Assembly (NCBI GenBank): GCA_963693315.1
Contig: OY856188.1
Location: forward strand, 146,936,413-147,000,412
DNA: 64,000 bases
Direction: 5' to 3'
From: Diogma glabrata
Lineage: Eukaryota; Arthropoda; Insecta; Diptera; Cylindrotomidae
Program-made: the position numbers and the translations under genes
Notes under the pieces: model-generated
Databases searched by the model: none
Seen by the model: the letters and a program-made list of their open reading frames with translations, nothing else
What the model was told of the DNA's origin: nothing
Shown here: positions 1-10,491 of the stretch, piece by piece
Position numbering within the stretch: the stretch's first letter is position 1
Layout of the letters: each line of letters opens with the position of its first letter

Positions 1-1017
1 GATGTCATCCAAATATACAAGGCATGTTTTCCAGTGCAAGCCTTTAAGTACCCGTTCCATTAATCTCTCGAAAGTTGCGGGAGCGTTGCATAACCCAAAT
101 GGCATGACATTAAATTGCCATAGTCCATTACCTACACTGAACGCCGTTTTCTCCCGATCTTCCTCCGCAACTTCCATCTGCCAGTAACCACTCTGCAGAT
201 CCAGTGTTGAAAACAATCTTGAACCCGATAATGTATCTAGTGTATCATCAATCCTAGGCAATGGGTAGCTATCCTTCTTAGTAACTATGTTTAATTTCCT
301 GTAGTCAACACAAAATCTCAAGCTCCCATCTTTCTTGCCAACCAACACCACAGGTGAGCTCCAGGGACTGTCTGAAAGCTCAATTACACCAGCTTCTTTC
401 ATATCTCTTACCATTTTATCAGCTTCCTCTCTTTTAGCCAATGGTAATCTCCTTGGTGCTTGACGTATCGGCTTTTCTGCTCCGGTATCAATACGATGTT
501 TCACCATGTTGGTTCTGCCATTTCCTTCAGGTGAACTGCAGAATACAGACTTGTGTTGCTCCAACAATTGACGTACTGCCTTCTTCTGCTCTTCTGAAAG
601 CCCTTCTGTCCATTTCTGCACAAGTTGTTCCATTTCTGCCTTTTGTTGTTTTGTGTTGACCGAGCAATTGATGTTTTTCTGCTCGCACTTTATTATTTTA
701 GCTACCTCTTCACATTGTCCTATGATTGATCCTTTCTTCATTGTTTTCTGGGTATCTGACAGATTTAAAACTCTTACTGGTATTTTGTAATCAGCATCCG
801 ATCTAACTAAGGTTTTCCCTATAACGACTTCTTTAAAATTTTGATGTTCTTTGTTGGCTTCTACAACCCACAACCTGGGTGACCCAGAACCTCCTCCCAA
901 TTTTCCCCAAATGATTGTTTCTGATTGGGGTGGCAGCTTTTCCCTGTGATCCAATATTATTCGACGGACACAATTTGAATCTTCACCATTAAACTGGAGT
1001 GGCAACTCAACATTTCC
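1..1017 (-). pseudogene. Ty3/Gypsy pol: reverse transcriptase region, partial
   Basis: This minus-strand frame is open from 1017 to the window edge and continues the protease frame downstream of a TAG at 1020-1018. The translation contains RT landmarks in order: a pre-RT linker, the SPWSSPVVLV block, FCVDYRKLN, the LPRIDDTLD and FSTLDLQSGYWQ blocks, MPFGLCNAPATF, and finally YLDDI at positions 10-1, which is the catalytic YxDD box. The order and wording are those of Ty3/Gypsy (Metaviridae) RTs. RNase H, integrase and the 3' LTR lie outside the window. RT would copy the element RNA inside Gag particles. I call it a pseudogene only because of the upstream TAG and a second stop inside Gag; the RT frame itself is undamaged here. 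Confidence 0.9.
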
Positions 1018-1458
1018 CTACGTGAGTACTCCTTTGCCAGAATCAATAACGAATCCATTTGGCCTCATGAAGTCCATGCCCAGGATGACTTCATCCACAA
1101 TGTCAGCTACGACCACTTCATGTTGAAAGCGAGCATTCCCGATTTCAAAGTTGACCACTTTCTTTCCTTTAATACTTGCACTTTCGCCAGTAGCTGTCTG
1201 CATTCGGTATCTTCCTGCTGGTTTTAGTTTCCCTTTCACAGCATCAGTGCGGACAATTGTATTTGTTGCTCCCGTATCTAACGTGATGACACAACTTTTT
1301 CCATCAATAATAGCCCTAACAGTAAGGCTGTCACCTTCCCTTGTCAATCTCGAAACTTGGATGAAGGTTATGGGGCAATCGGTTATGAGAGCCAGCTTAT
1401 GCCCCTTTAGGCTGACTCGTTGTAGTTTAACTGCTGCGATCCTATTCCATCGGCCTCT
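1018..1458 (-). pseudogene. Ty3/Gypsy retropepsin (aspartic protease) region
   Basis: The frame opens at about 1458, overlaps the end of Gag by about 50 nt in the -1 register, and carries the retropepsin active-site motif ITLDTGATNTIV followed by the flap-like block and ILGMDFM (the second hydrophobic-hydrophobic-Gly motif). It would cut the Gag-Pol polyprotein. It has no ATG of its own, as expected for a frameshift-expressed product. The frame ends at a TAG (1020-1018) exactly between protease and RT. Family elements read through without a stop here, so I read it as a nonsense mutation, though a programmed readthrough stop cannot be excluded from one copy. Confidence 0.88.
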
Positions 1459-2219
1459 CTAGCCTGCACTCGTTCTTCTGCTGGACGACGCTGCATAGGC
1501 GATGCTGATCTTGCTCGTTTTCTTCTAATATCTCGACATTCTCTCGAGTTATGGCCCAACTTGCCACATAACCAGCATCGAATCCTATCACTTCGAATAC
1601 TTTCTCGTGGTCTTCTCTCGGTCTCCTGGTCTCGTTGTTTATATTTGTCATCACTCAACTCTACCCGGCGTATTTTAATCGATGGTTTTATAATTGCTTG
1701 TGCAGTTTCATTTGTTAGGGCATAAGCAATAGTTTCAGCGAATGTTGGTTTTGGCGACAACATTACAGCTTTCCTTGTCTCAGGATCACGAATACCATCA
1801 GTAAACGCCTCGATCTTCATCTTCTCCATGAAATATGGTGGTGTATTTGAGTGTGCTAAATGAACAAGCCGCTCTACAGCCGAGGAATAATCCTGTAGAG
1901 ATTCACCATTTCGTTGCAAGCGACCTTTTAGCTCAATCCTGTATAATTCCTTTTTATGGTCGCTGCCATATTTTCGTTCCAATGCATTCATTACCTCAGA
2001 AAAGCTTTTTCGGTCGTTTTCCGGCACTGCCTGTAATGCTTCAGCTGCTTCACCTTTAAGCGCAACTATCAATGCAGCAAGACGATTTTCGGCGTTCCAA
2101 ACATTTTGGTCTGCTGCTGTCTCAAACTGCAACTTGAAGATGCCGAACGATGTTGTTCCATCGTATGATGGTGGTTTTAGTTTGATATTTGCTACTTGAT
2201 GTACCACCTGGGAAATAAC
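1407..2219 (-). pseudogene. Ty3/Gypsy Gag, capsid and zinc-knuckle half
   Basis: This stretch codes for a retrotransposon capsid-type domain (the FGIFKLQFETAADQNVW block, then a YGSDHK...L..R.Q.. stretch typical of insect Gypsy Gags). A basic tail follows with one CCHC zinc knuckle (CWLCGKLGHNSREC) for RNA binding, ending at a TAA at 1409-1407. It is in the same frame as the upstream SAP/coiled-coil part (2220-2996) and is separated from it only by an in-frame TAA at 2222-2220. The first usable start after that stop is a GTG at 2207, so the two parts were most likely one protein of about 528 residues. The -1 overlapping frame downstream is the protease. Confidence 0.85.
1425..1431 (-). promoter_or_regulatory. 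Candidate -1 frameshift slippery heptamer in gag/pro overlap
   Basis: On the minus strand the heptamer is G TTA AAC, with TTA and AAC as zero-frame Gag codons, 16 nt before the Gag stop. The protease lies in the -1 frame and is open across this point. GUUAAAC is a known slippery heptamer in arteriviruses. It is the only such site I see in the overlap. No pairing element downstream was checked. Confidence 0.5.
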
Positions 2220-2996
2220 TTAAGTCGTTTCAACGTCCTGCAACCTCTTTTCAAAATCATCAACTTTCGTCAACATTTTATGTTCAAATTCCTGAATTTC
2301 TGTTTCAATTTTCTCGACTTTTACATCGAATGCAGTTGACATTTGTAATAGTTTCTCATCCAAATGTTGATGTATTCCAGTTTTCAACTCATTTATTTGC
2401 TGGTTCATCTCTTCTTTATTTGCAGCAAGTGTTGCAGTAATCTCTTCCTTATTAACAGCCATGTTATTGTTGACTGTTTCCAGCTGTTGATTAATGTTAC
2501 AACTAATCTCTTCTTTAGTAGCAGCCATTTGTTGATTGATGTTGCAACTAATCTCTTCTTTAGTAGCAGCCATTTGTTGATTGATGTTGCCACTAATCTC
2601 TTCTTTAGTAGCAGCCATTTGTTGATTGATGTTGCAACTAATCTCTTCTTTAGTAGCAGCCATTTGTTGATTGATGTTGCTGCTTTGTTGATCAAATTTT
2701 TGATTCATATTCAAATTCATCTGTTGCATCATAGCCATTAACTGCGTAAAATCACAATTTGCAGGTGGCAATGAGGTTGTTGTTTCCGCAACAGAACTTT
2801 TCTCTTTATCAACTGCTACTGCATCATTATTTGTCGTGACTCTTACAAACTGGTAACTTTCCACGTCCATTCCATTGGCTTCCATACCTTGTCGAAGCCG
2901 TAGCATTAATTCAGTTTTGTTTCCACTTGTTGACAATCCACGTTGTTCTAGTTCTTTCTTTAACTCTAGAACCTTCAAATTACTTAATAAAACCAT
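2220..2996 (-). pseudogene. Gag N-terminal half with SAP domain and 15-residue repeats
   Basis: The ATG at 2996-2994 opens a 258-codon frame starting 35 nt inside the LTR. Residues about 5-40 (LSNLKVLELKKELEQRGLS, then KTELMLRLRQ) match a SAP domain, a helix-turn-helix fold that usually binds DNA or nuclear scaffold. Residues about 105-175 are four 15-residue repeats of the form INQQMAATKEEIS, followed by a charged coiled-coil region. The frame ends at TAA 2222-2220 and continues in frame into the capsid/zinc-knuckle part. Coiled coils would drive Gag assembly. A SAP domain at the head of a Gag suggests chromatin or nuclear tethering, which is inference. It could alternatively be a separate ORF upstream of Gag, but the lack of an ATG for the downstream part argues against that. 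Confidence 0.8.
2491..2670 (-). repeat. 45-bp tandem repeat, 4 units, coding
   Basis: Units start at 2491, 2536, 2581 and 2626, with a partial fifth after 2671. They are nearly identical at DNA level and encode 15 residues each (INQQMAATKEEIS plus two). The register is kept exactly in frame, so copy-number change would not break Gag. Confidence 0.9.
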
Positions 2997-3011
2997 TATT
3001 AACAGCTAACT

Positions 3012-3029
3012 AATCCGCCGATGTCACCA
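3012..3029 (-). promoter_or_regulatory. Candidate primer-binding site (Gypsy element)
   Basis: One base after the LTR end the minus strand reads TGGTGACATCGGCGGAT, beginning with the TGG expected opposite a tRNA CCA tail. I could not assign the tRNA. Confidence 0.5.
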
Positions 3030-3030
3030 A

Positions 3031-3890
<860 letters not shown>

Positions 3891-3984
3891 AATTTATTTT
3901 AATAATAAAACACTTGTTGTTTTACGCAAATTAATTTTTTGAATTAAACTTTATTTATATTATAATAAATAAATAAAATTAAAA

Positions 3985-4026
3985 TTCGCTCAACAGGTTT
4001 TGGTTTTTATACCATTTTCAAGGGCT
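3985..4026 (-). ncRNA. Hammerhead-like motif in Penelope-like tail (degenerate)
   Basis: On the minus strand, downstream of the GIY-YIG frame, a short stem TGGT/ACCA with an AT loop sits between TTGAAAA and AAAAC. This is the layout of the hammerhead-type motif known at PLE termini (core CUGANGA - stem II - GAAA). Core bases are degenerate here, so activity is unlikely. Confidence 0.35.
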
Positions 4027-4346
4027 TAAAAATTATTATAAAGAAAAAATAATAAAACATGTCATTTATATACAAATAAAATCAATTTAAAAATGAAACT
4101 AGATCAAAAATGAATACAAAACAATATTTAAATTTAAATAATAGTAAATTCAAAGAAATAACATTTTAAAAAATTATTGTTCGTCCCTTAAATATGAAGT
4201 AATGACTGCATCTTCGCATCCGACAAATGGAAATAACATCACAATTTAGAAAATTTTGAAAACAAATTTGGAAAGTTGTGTTAAAGAAATATATCTGGGT
4301 TGGTTAAAGGCGAATAAATGACATCTGTTTGTAAATTTAATAAATT

Positions 4347-5147
4347 TTAATTTAAATAAAGAGCTTTACGAATTTCAAACGATTCAAGAATATCAAGTTT
4401 AGGGCCTTTAGTTTCAACATGATGAATTTTTAGATTTTTGTTATTAAGAAAACAGCTATTATGGTTTTCGTTAATTAAATGGTTCGAAAAAGTTGAACTT
4501 GTATGTCCTAATCTTAATGCTCTTAAATGTTCTGAGCATCGCTGTTTAAAATTACGACCAGTTTGACCTAAATATATAGCAGTACAATCTTCACAACTAA
4601 GTTGGTAAACCCCAGATTTCAAATTTAAATTTCGTTTAAGTTTATTGTTAACTAATAAATTATGCAAGTTGAAATTATTGTAAAATGCACAGCTTAAATT
4701 TGTATATTTAGATAATGTATTACCTAGTCTCTGACTTAAATTACCTGAATAATAAATTTTGCGCCAATGTTTAGTATCTTGTAGTGAATTTGGATAAATA
4801 AAGTTGTAAGCAATACGTTTTAATTTACGTTGAAGAATTTTGTGAACTAATTTTGATTCGAAACCGTTGTTTTTAGCAATTAATAAAATTAAATTTAGTT
4901 CTTTTTGAAAATTTTGGCCAGAAAGTGGTGTTTTAACAAGTCTCTCAACGAGCGAAAAGATTGCGGAATTTTTCGCATTAAAAGAATGATTTGAAGAAGA
5001 ATGTATTAAAATATCAGTACAAGTAGGCTTACGATAAATGTCAAATTCAAAATTAGTTGTAATGTGTTTAATTTTAACATCTAGAAAATTTAAAGTTTTT
5101 ATCAATCTCTTTTTCAATGGTAAATTTAATTGAGGGATGTTTTCCAT
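4347..5147 (-). pseudogene. Penelope-like element linker and GIY-YIG endonuclease
   Basis: The frame encodes the RT-to-endonuclease linker (FLDVKIKHI...FDIYRKPTCTD, typical after PLE RT) and ends in a GIY-YIG nuclease domain: SGVYQLSCEDC, IYLGQTGRNFKQRCSEH, then SFEIRKAL with the conserved Glu region. GIY-YIG nicks target DNA for priming. It belongs to the same broken element as the RT above (5080-5641) but in a different frame. The Gly-Val-Tyr/Tyr-Leu-Gly core and the Arg look intact. The family differs from the copy at 26.2-27.6 kb. Confidence 0.88.
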
Positions 5148-5641
5148 TAAGTAAAATAAGAAAATTGTCTAATAATACATTTAAGTTTATAATTTGAAGT
5201 ACAATGTCATTTAGTACATTTAATGGAATTGATGTAAACAAACTTGATACGTCAAATGATATTAATTTACAATTTAGAGGAACTACAACATTTTTAATTT
5301 TATTAATGAGATCTAAAGAATTTTTAACGGAATATTTAGAAACAAACCCAGTTTTTTCAATGAAAATTTTTTGAAACTTTTTACAAAGTTTGTAGGCAGG
5401 AGCACTACAATATGAAACGATTGGCCTAATTGGTATGTTTGGTTTGTGTAATTTTGGTAGTCCGTAAAGGACAGGTGCAAATGGATTCATTTGTTTAAAT
5501 TGAAATGATGTCGAAGGTGGTATTAAATTAATACATGAAGAAAGACAATTTGTAGCAGAAAGTTTAAATTTATTTGTAGGGTCGGTTCGAAGAATTTCTG
5601 CATTGCTATCAAATAAGAAGTCATTAATTTTTTGGATATAT
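5080..5641 (-). pseudogene. Penelope-like element RT, catalytic segment deleted
   Basis: The translation has Penelope-like RT landmarks: DPTNKFKLSATN, LYGLPKLHKPNIPIRPIVS, and LISFDVSSLFTSIPL (RT motif A Asp). It then jumps from a VLLDNF segment directly to NGKHPSIKFTIE, which in the other Penelope copy here (26190-26648) lies after the YVDD box. About 100 residues including the catalytic YVDD are missing. The start of the visible frame (beyond 5641) is translated from an inserted TIR repeat, so the RT N-terminus was displaced by that insertion. A frameshift near 5080-5110 separates it from the endonuclease part. Confidence 0.85.
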
Positions 5642-6439
5642 CGTCGCTTTAATAATGAAATAACGTATGCCATATATACGTTGTTATTATATAATGGGTG
5701 CGCTGCATTTCCCATAAGGATTTTTATAAAGTGGCATTTTAACATTTTCCAATTTTTTTATAACTGGGGGTGAAAATTAATATATTGTTAATTAACGTAC
5801 ATGCAAATTTGAATTTGGTTAAATATTGAACCAGCGTAAATGCATGTACGATATTTCAATTCCTACAGAATAATAACTTTGGTAAAATCAGTATCGTATA
5901 CTTTACATACATTACGATCGCCACACGAAATGGTAAATCTAAAATATTGTATAAGCATCATTCATTACTACATGATATGCCGGTTCATATAAATAAAAAA
6001 TTGCAAAAATATTATGCGTTAGTTCAATAATAATTAGTTTTAGGCTTAATCGTACTTGCATGCAAAATGAAATAACGTATATGAAATATGAAATAACGTA
6101 CAGTCAGACCTCGTATAACGTTACCCCGTTTAACGTTGATTCACTTTAACGTTATTCCAAATTTATAAATAGTTTTTTTGAAAATTTTAAAAAAAAGGAA
6201 AACAAATTATTTTTTTTGGGGAAAAATAAAATTATTTGTTAAGAAACAAACAAAATATTCTCTTAAATTATTTATTCTTACGAATTTAATCAACATTTTT
6301 AATTTTAATTAACAAAGTTAATCAGTGAATTTGAAAAGTTTTACAAAACAAGAAAAATTAATAGTTTTTTATTTTTATAAGTTTCTCTACTTGTGTTATA
6401 GTTTCGTCTACTATTTATAACAAAATTAAATAATCGTCA

Positions 6440-6992
6440 TTGTTTTTATACTGACGATGTAAATGTTTCTGCCCAAAACTTTATTGAAACCATTCAACTC
6501 GGTATCAATAAATTCGTTCTCTTCTCAATAATGAAATCCCAACAAAAATATTTATTTCCTAAGGTAGTCAAACATGTCTTTAGAAACAAACGTAGATTAT
6601 TTAATATTTGGATCCATAACAAAAATCCCTTAAATCGTTCCCAATATCTAAAGGCCAATAAAATAGCAAACCAGATAATCGAAACCGAAAAGGCAGAGAT
6701 TGACAGCGCGAATCGGAAAAACTTTCAACTATGTCCATATCTGACAAAAGTTTTTACAGTGCCATTGATTCTTTAAATTCTGATACAAATCTTCTATTCA
6801 TCCTATTAATGACGTTGATTTGATCGTCACTGACCCCGCAAGAAAGGTAACATTGCTTCGATCTCGTTTTAGAAACTAAACTGAAGAAATACCCCAGATC
6901 CACTCTTCAGGAGTTAATATGAAAGATCTTCATTTTAAGCCCAAAATTGAAAAACTCTTAAGATGGGTTAAATATCAACAAAGCATCCGGAC
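6440..6992 (+). pseudogene. Non-LTR retrotransposon fragment (linker to RT start)
   Basis: Plus-strand translation over shifting frames shows the region between the endonuclease and RT of a Jockey/CR1-like LINE. It includes a basic stretch VFRNKRRLFNIWIHNKNPLNR and a TDPARKVTLLRSRF block, and stops after INKASG, the start of RT motif block 0/1. Stops at about 6773 and several frame changes make it a relic. It ends abruptly where the oppositely oriented LINE fragment starts. Confidence 0.65.
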
Positions 6993-6993
6993 A

Positions 6994-9104
6994 TCAACAA
7001 AGCATCAAAGACAGCCTACTTAACTCCAACAGTCCACCTTCAAATTTTCTTAGTTGACAATCAGAAATTATGTGTGCTATAGTTTGATTGTAGTAACCAC
7101 AATCACATGCCGATGAAGTGTTAGGGTTATATTTATGTAGGGTGATATTAGTTACTCCGTGGTTACATCTAATTCTGTTAACAGTTACCCATCTTCTACG
7201 AGGCTCATTGAAACCTGGAACTTCAATGGATGGGTCTTGAATTAGTTCTTTGTTCACGAAATCGGTGTTGGTCAAAATATCCCTCCATTTGTTATTTATG
7301 TCAAAATCTTGAATGCTAGCCAGGCGAGCAATTTTGATAGGGGAGATCTTGAAAGAAGACGTTTCAATCCTCTATTAGGGAGACCGTTATGTATGTGTAG
7401 AGTTGTATCTTCATTATTTTTTTTTATTTCTCGTATTAGGGCTAGTTCTCTTCTTAAATGTGGTGGTGCGATATTTGATAATATAGGGAGCCAAATGAGT
7501 GGAGTAGATTTGATTGTTCCTGAGATAATACGCATTGTATGATTTAATTTTGTACCAATAAATCGAACGTGTATGCTATGATACCCGACTGGAGCGCAAT
7601 ATTCTGCAGAAGAGTATACCAGTGATAGGGCGGATATCCTAAGTGTTCGCGCTGATGCACCCCAATTTGAAGCAGAAAGTTTTTGGATAATATTGTTTCT
7701 AGGTTTTAGTTTTTCGTCAAGTTTGAAACAATGCTCTCTGAACGTTAGGGATCTATCGAGTGTAACTCCCAAATATTTTGGTTTTGGGTTAAATTTGACA
7801 CGTTGGCCTTCAAAAGTTACATTTAATGTGGCATTAGTATTACAGTTAGATAAATGAAATAGCGATACCTTAGTCTTATCCGTGTTTTCTTTAAGCCTCC
7901 AATCTTGATAGAATTGGGACAGAATGCGCAAATCTGTAGTGAGTATCCTTTCGGCTTCACTAATGGCGTTTGCGTTATATTTAAATTGTATAACAATTAC
8001 TAAATCATCAGCATATATAAATTTTCGAGAGTTGGTATCAGGTAGGTCATGGGTATATAGGTTAAATAGCATTGGTGCAAGAACAGAACTCTGTGGTAGG
8101 CCATTGTTCACCGAATGAAACCTACTTGTTTTATTTCCGAGGTGAACTTGGAACTCACGGTTAGATTATAGTAAAGATGATATAAGGTTGATAGTTTTCT
8201 TGCATTTGATGATCTTTGTTAATTTCAGCAGGAGACCTTTTTTTCTTACTGTATCGTATGCAGAACTCAAGTCAATAACACAGACAGCAGCTCGTTTTTT
8301 ATCTTGGAAGCCTGCTTCAACGTGTGTTATAAGGGAGAGCACTTGATCACAACAATTTCTGCCCGGGCGAAAACCTGATTGCTCAGGTGGAATATGTGTA
8401 TCAATTGTCGGTAAAATTCTATTATATGCAATGCGCTGAAGCTGTTTATATCCTAAGCAAATGATACGGGCCAGTAACTTTCTGGTAATTCTTGTGCCTT
8501 TCCAGGTTTTAAAATTGCTCTCACTTTTGACTTATTCCAAATTGCCGGTATCTTTATTAAATCGAGACAATTTGTAAAAATTTCGCTAACCAATTTTTAG
8601 CATTTGTTGAGATATTCATGAAAAATTCAGGAAATATATCATTAATACCTTTTCCAGCTTTCAGGGTTTTAACGGCAATATTTACTTCTTCAATTGTCAC
8701 AGCATATCTAAATGGTGAGTCAACAATCCTTTTACGGGATTTGCGAAGTAATTTTTTACTTTTCGAGTTCTTTCCTTACGGATTCCGACTTTTGAATTTT
8801 AAAGAATACTACACGCTATGCTGTCTGGACTTACTGCATTATTTTCACTCTTTTTACGGTTTGAACCTACAATCTTTTTAAGTAAATCCCAAGCTTTTTT
8901 ACTGGAAGGTGGGAAATCCATTGACTCATCGAGAGTGTTCCACTTTTCGGTACGTTGCTTATTAAGTGCTTTGATCAAACGAGTTCCAATGATGTTCGAA
9001 CCCTTTTCTTGATAAAGTTGCCATAAATCTTCACATTCATTATTCCAATCAAGAATAAATAGTTTTCTGTATCTTCTGGGAATATATTTTTTAGAAACTG
9101 ACAC
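6994..9104 (-). pseudogene. Jockey-like non-LTR retrotransposon RT, decayed
   Basis: Reading the minus strand from 9104 gives an endonuclease-RT linker (YRKLFILDWNNECEDLW...). The RT follows, with PESYRPISLLSTMYKLLERI, PEQSGFRPGRNCCDQV, CVIDLSSAYDTV, GLPQSSVLAP and the catalytic FIYADDLVI at about 8005-8035. The region closes with a C-terminal Cys/His segment (NRIRCNHGVTN...CDCGYYNQTIAHIISDC). Frames change at about 7285 and 8570, and a TAA interrupts near 8168, so it is dead. It would have encoded target-primed reverse transcription. It has no 3' UTR or poly(A), so it is a fragment carried inside the TIR element. Confidence 0.85.
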
Positions 9105-9624
9105 AAAATGTTTTCACCTAATTCAAACTCTACGGCAACTCTACAGTATCTTAAAATCGAAAATCTGCTTAATATATGAATTTAAGATCTAAATGCACGA
9201 AATATTCTACTTAATCAGTTACTAATTATGGAAAAGAAGGAAACATTTACGTAAAATTAACAATTAAGCACCTATCTCATCGTTTTGCACGACACCCATA
9301 CCCCGTTTAACGTTGATTTGAATAACGTTAAGGAATTTTGGAACGCATCCTTGACGTTAAACGGGGTATTACTGTATAAGGTACCTGATTGACTTTTCAC
9401 CTCTTTTTAGGTAGAAAAGCCAGCAGGTATCAATGTGAAATTTTAATACGCTATGGGGAAATTAGTCAAAATTAATTGGTAGAAATTTTTTTCCAATATC
9501 TTTATTCATTCAATAGTGCTGTCGAGTTTACGAAAATCAGGAAATCGAAAAATCTTTAAACCCAATTATCTCGAAACTACACTTTTGCGAATACGTTGTT
9601 TCATTATTAAAGCGACGATATGAT

Positions 9625-9745
9625 AATTTTTTTTTGTTTTTTTTCCGTCTCCGCTTATCGTTCATAGTCGTTTGGCACCAAAATTTTTCCGAAATTCCGA
9701 GATGAAGCCCATTGCAATAGGTAGATTTTTATATGAAATCTACCT
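9625..9745 (-). repeat. Fragment of the AGGTAGATTT-ended repeat
   Basis: This 110-bp stretch matches the reverse complement of 43285-43395, including the small hairpin of TAGGTAGATTT with its complement at one end. It is truncated at the edge of repeat A. Confidence 0.75.
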
Positions 9746-9946
9746 AAAAGGGCTAAAAAAGGGGACGAAGATGATGATAATTTAAACTTTTTCAAAAGCC
9801 TACTTCCTCATTCTAAAAAAATTGCGGGTGTTGATAAAATTGAATATCAAATGGCAATTTTACAAACTACAAAAGAATTTTTAAAACGCAGTTCTACCAA
9901 CACCAACAGTAGTGGAATAAATACTGCACAATACTACTACATATAA
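9746..9946 (+). pseudogene. BESS-motif C-terminus of a MADF-BESS-type protein
   Basis: The frame reads an acidic run (GDEDDDN), then LNFFKSLLPHSKKIAG...EYQMAILQTTKEFLKR, ending in TAA at 9944-9946. The pattern is that of a BESS motif, a protein-interaction segment found at the C-terminus of MADF-domain transcription factors and of the DNA-binding partner protein of many Harbinger-type transposons. The MADF part is absent and no start is visible, so this is a 3' remnant. A Harbinger transposase exon lies 1.5 kb away, but a common origin is only inference. Confidence 0.65.
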
Positions 9947-10140
9947 TAATATTTTTAATAATTTAGATCCAATTCGAATGAATTAGAGTTCGACTTAAAT
10001 TAGGTTATTATTTTTTAATTTATATTTATATGTATTATAAATAAATGGATTTTTGTTGGATATTGCTGTTTCATTAATATCTTAAAGTTTAGTTCAATTA
10101 TATTAGTAGATAACAAATATTAAGTGCATATCCTTATTCA

Positions 10141-10491
10141 CCCAGGTAAGCAGAGAGGATTGTTTTGACATTGAGCCAAGCTTGTTTTAAGGTCGAACAA
10201 TGTTGGGACAAGCTTTAAAATAAACTTGGTTGAATGTTGTTTTAACTTTAAATGATAACCACGTACCATTAATATTTTTAGACATTGAAACAATATTTGA
10301 ATACAATGCTGGCCCAATTCTACCCAGGTAAGCACAACGGATTGTTTTTACATAGAGCCAAGCTTGTTTTAAGGTTGAACAACGTTGAGACAAGCTTTAA
10401 AATAAAATTGGTTGAATGTTGTTTTAACCACGTACCATTATTATTTTTACACATTGGATCAATATTTAAATACAATGCTGGACCAATTCTA
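10141..10491. repeat. Two tandem ~180-bp units starting CCCAGGTAAGCA
   Basis: Units at 10141-10322 and 10323-10491 are about 85-90% alike by eye, each ending in CAATTCTA. They open a longer repeat whose far end (11181-11187, ACCTGGG) is the inverse of the CCCAGGT start. Confidence 0.8.

Larger units (their letters stand above)
6101..9374. mobile_element. pogo/Tigger-like TIR element nested in repeat A
   Basis: The ends are CAGTCAGACCTCGTATAACG... and ...CGGGGTATTACTG. The inner terminal sequence is shared in inverted form (ACCCCGTTTAACGTTGATT and its complement), with TA at each side (6099-6100, 9375-9376). CAGT...ACTG ends with 'CGTTTAACG' steps and a TA duplication are typical of pogo/Tigger elements of the Tc1/mariner superfamily. 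No DDE transposase is visible. The interior is filled with non-LTR retroelement pieces in both orientations. Confidence 0.7.
5642..9617. mobile_element. TIR repeat 'A', copy 1, interrupted by a nested element
   Basis: The ends are CGTCGCTTTAATAATGAAA... and the reverse complement at 9596-9617, flanked by ATAT on both sides. Removing the nested element (6101-9374) leaves about 0.7 kb, which matches copy 2 at 28836-29526 almost base for base. It has no coding capacity. It interrupts the Penelope-like RT. Confidence 0.85.

Noticed and set aside
2364..2741. Plus-strand open frame with repeated hydrophobic units opposite Gag
   Set aside because: It is the antisense of the 45-bp coding repeat in Gag; the Gag strand has SAP and capsid homology.
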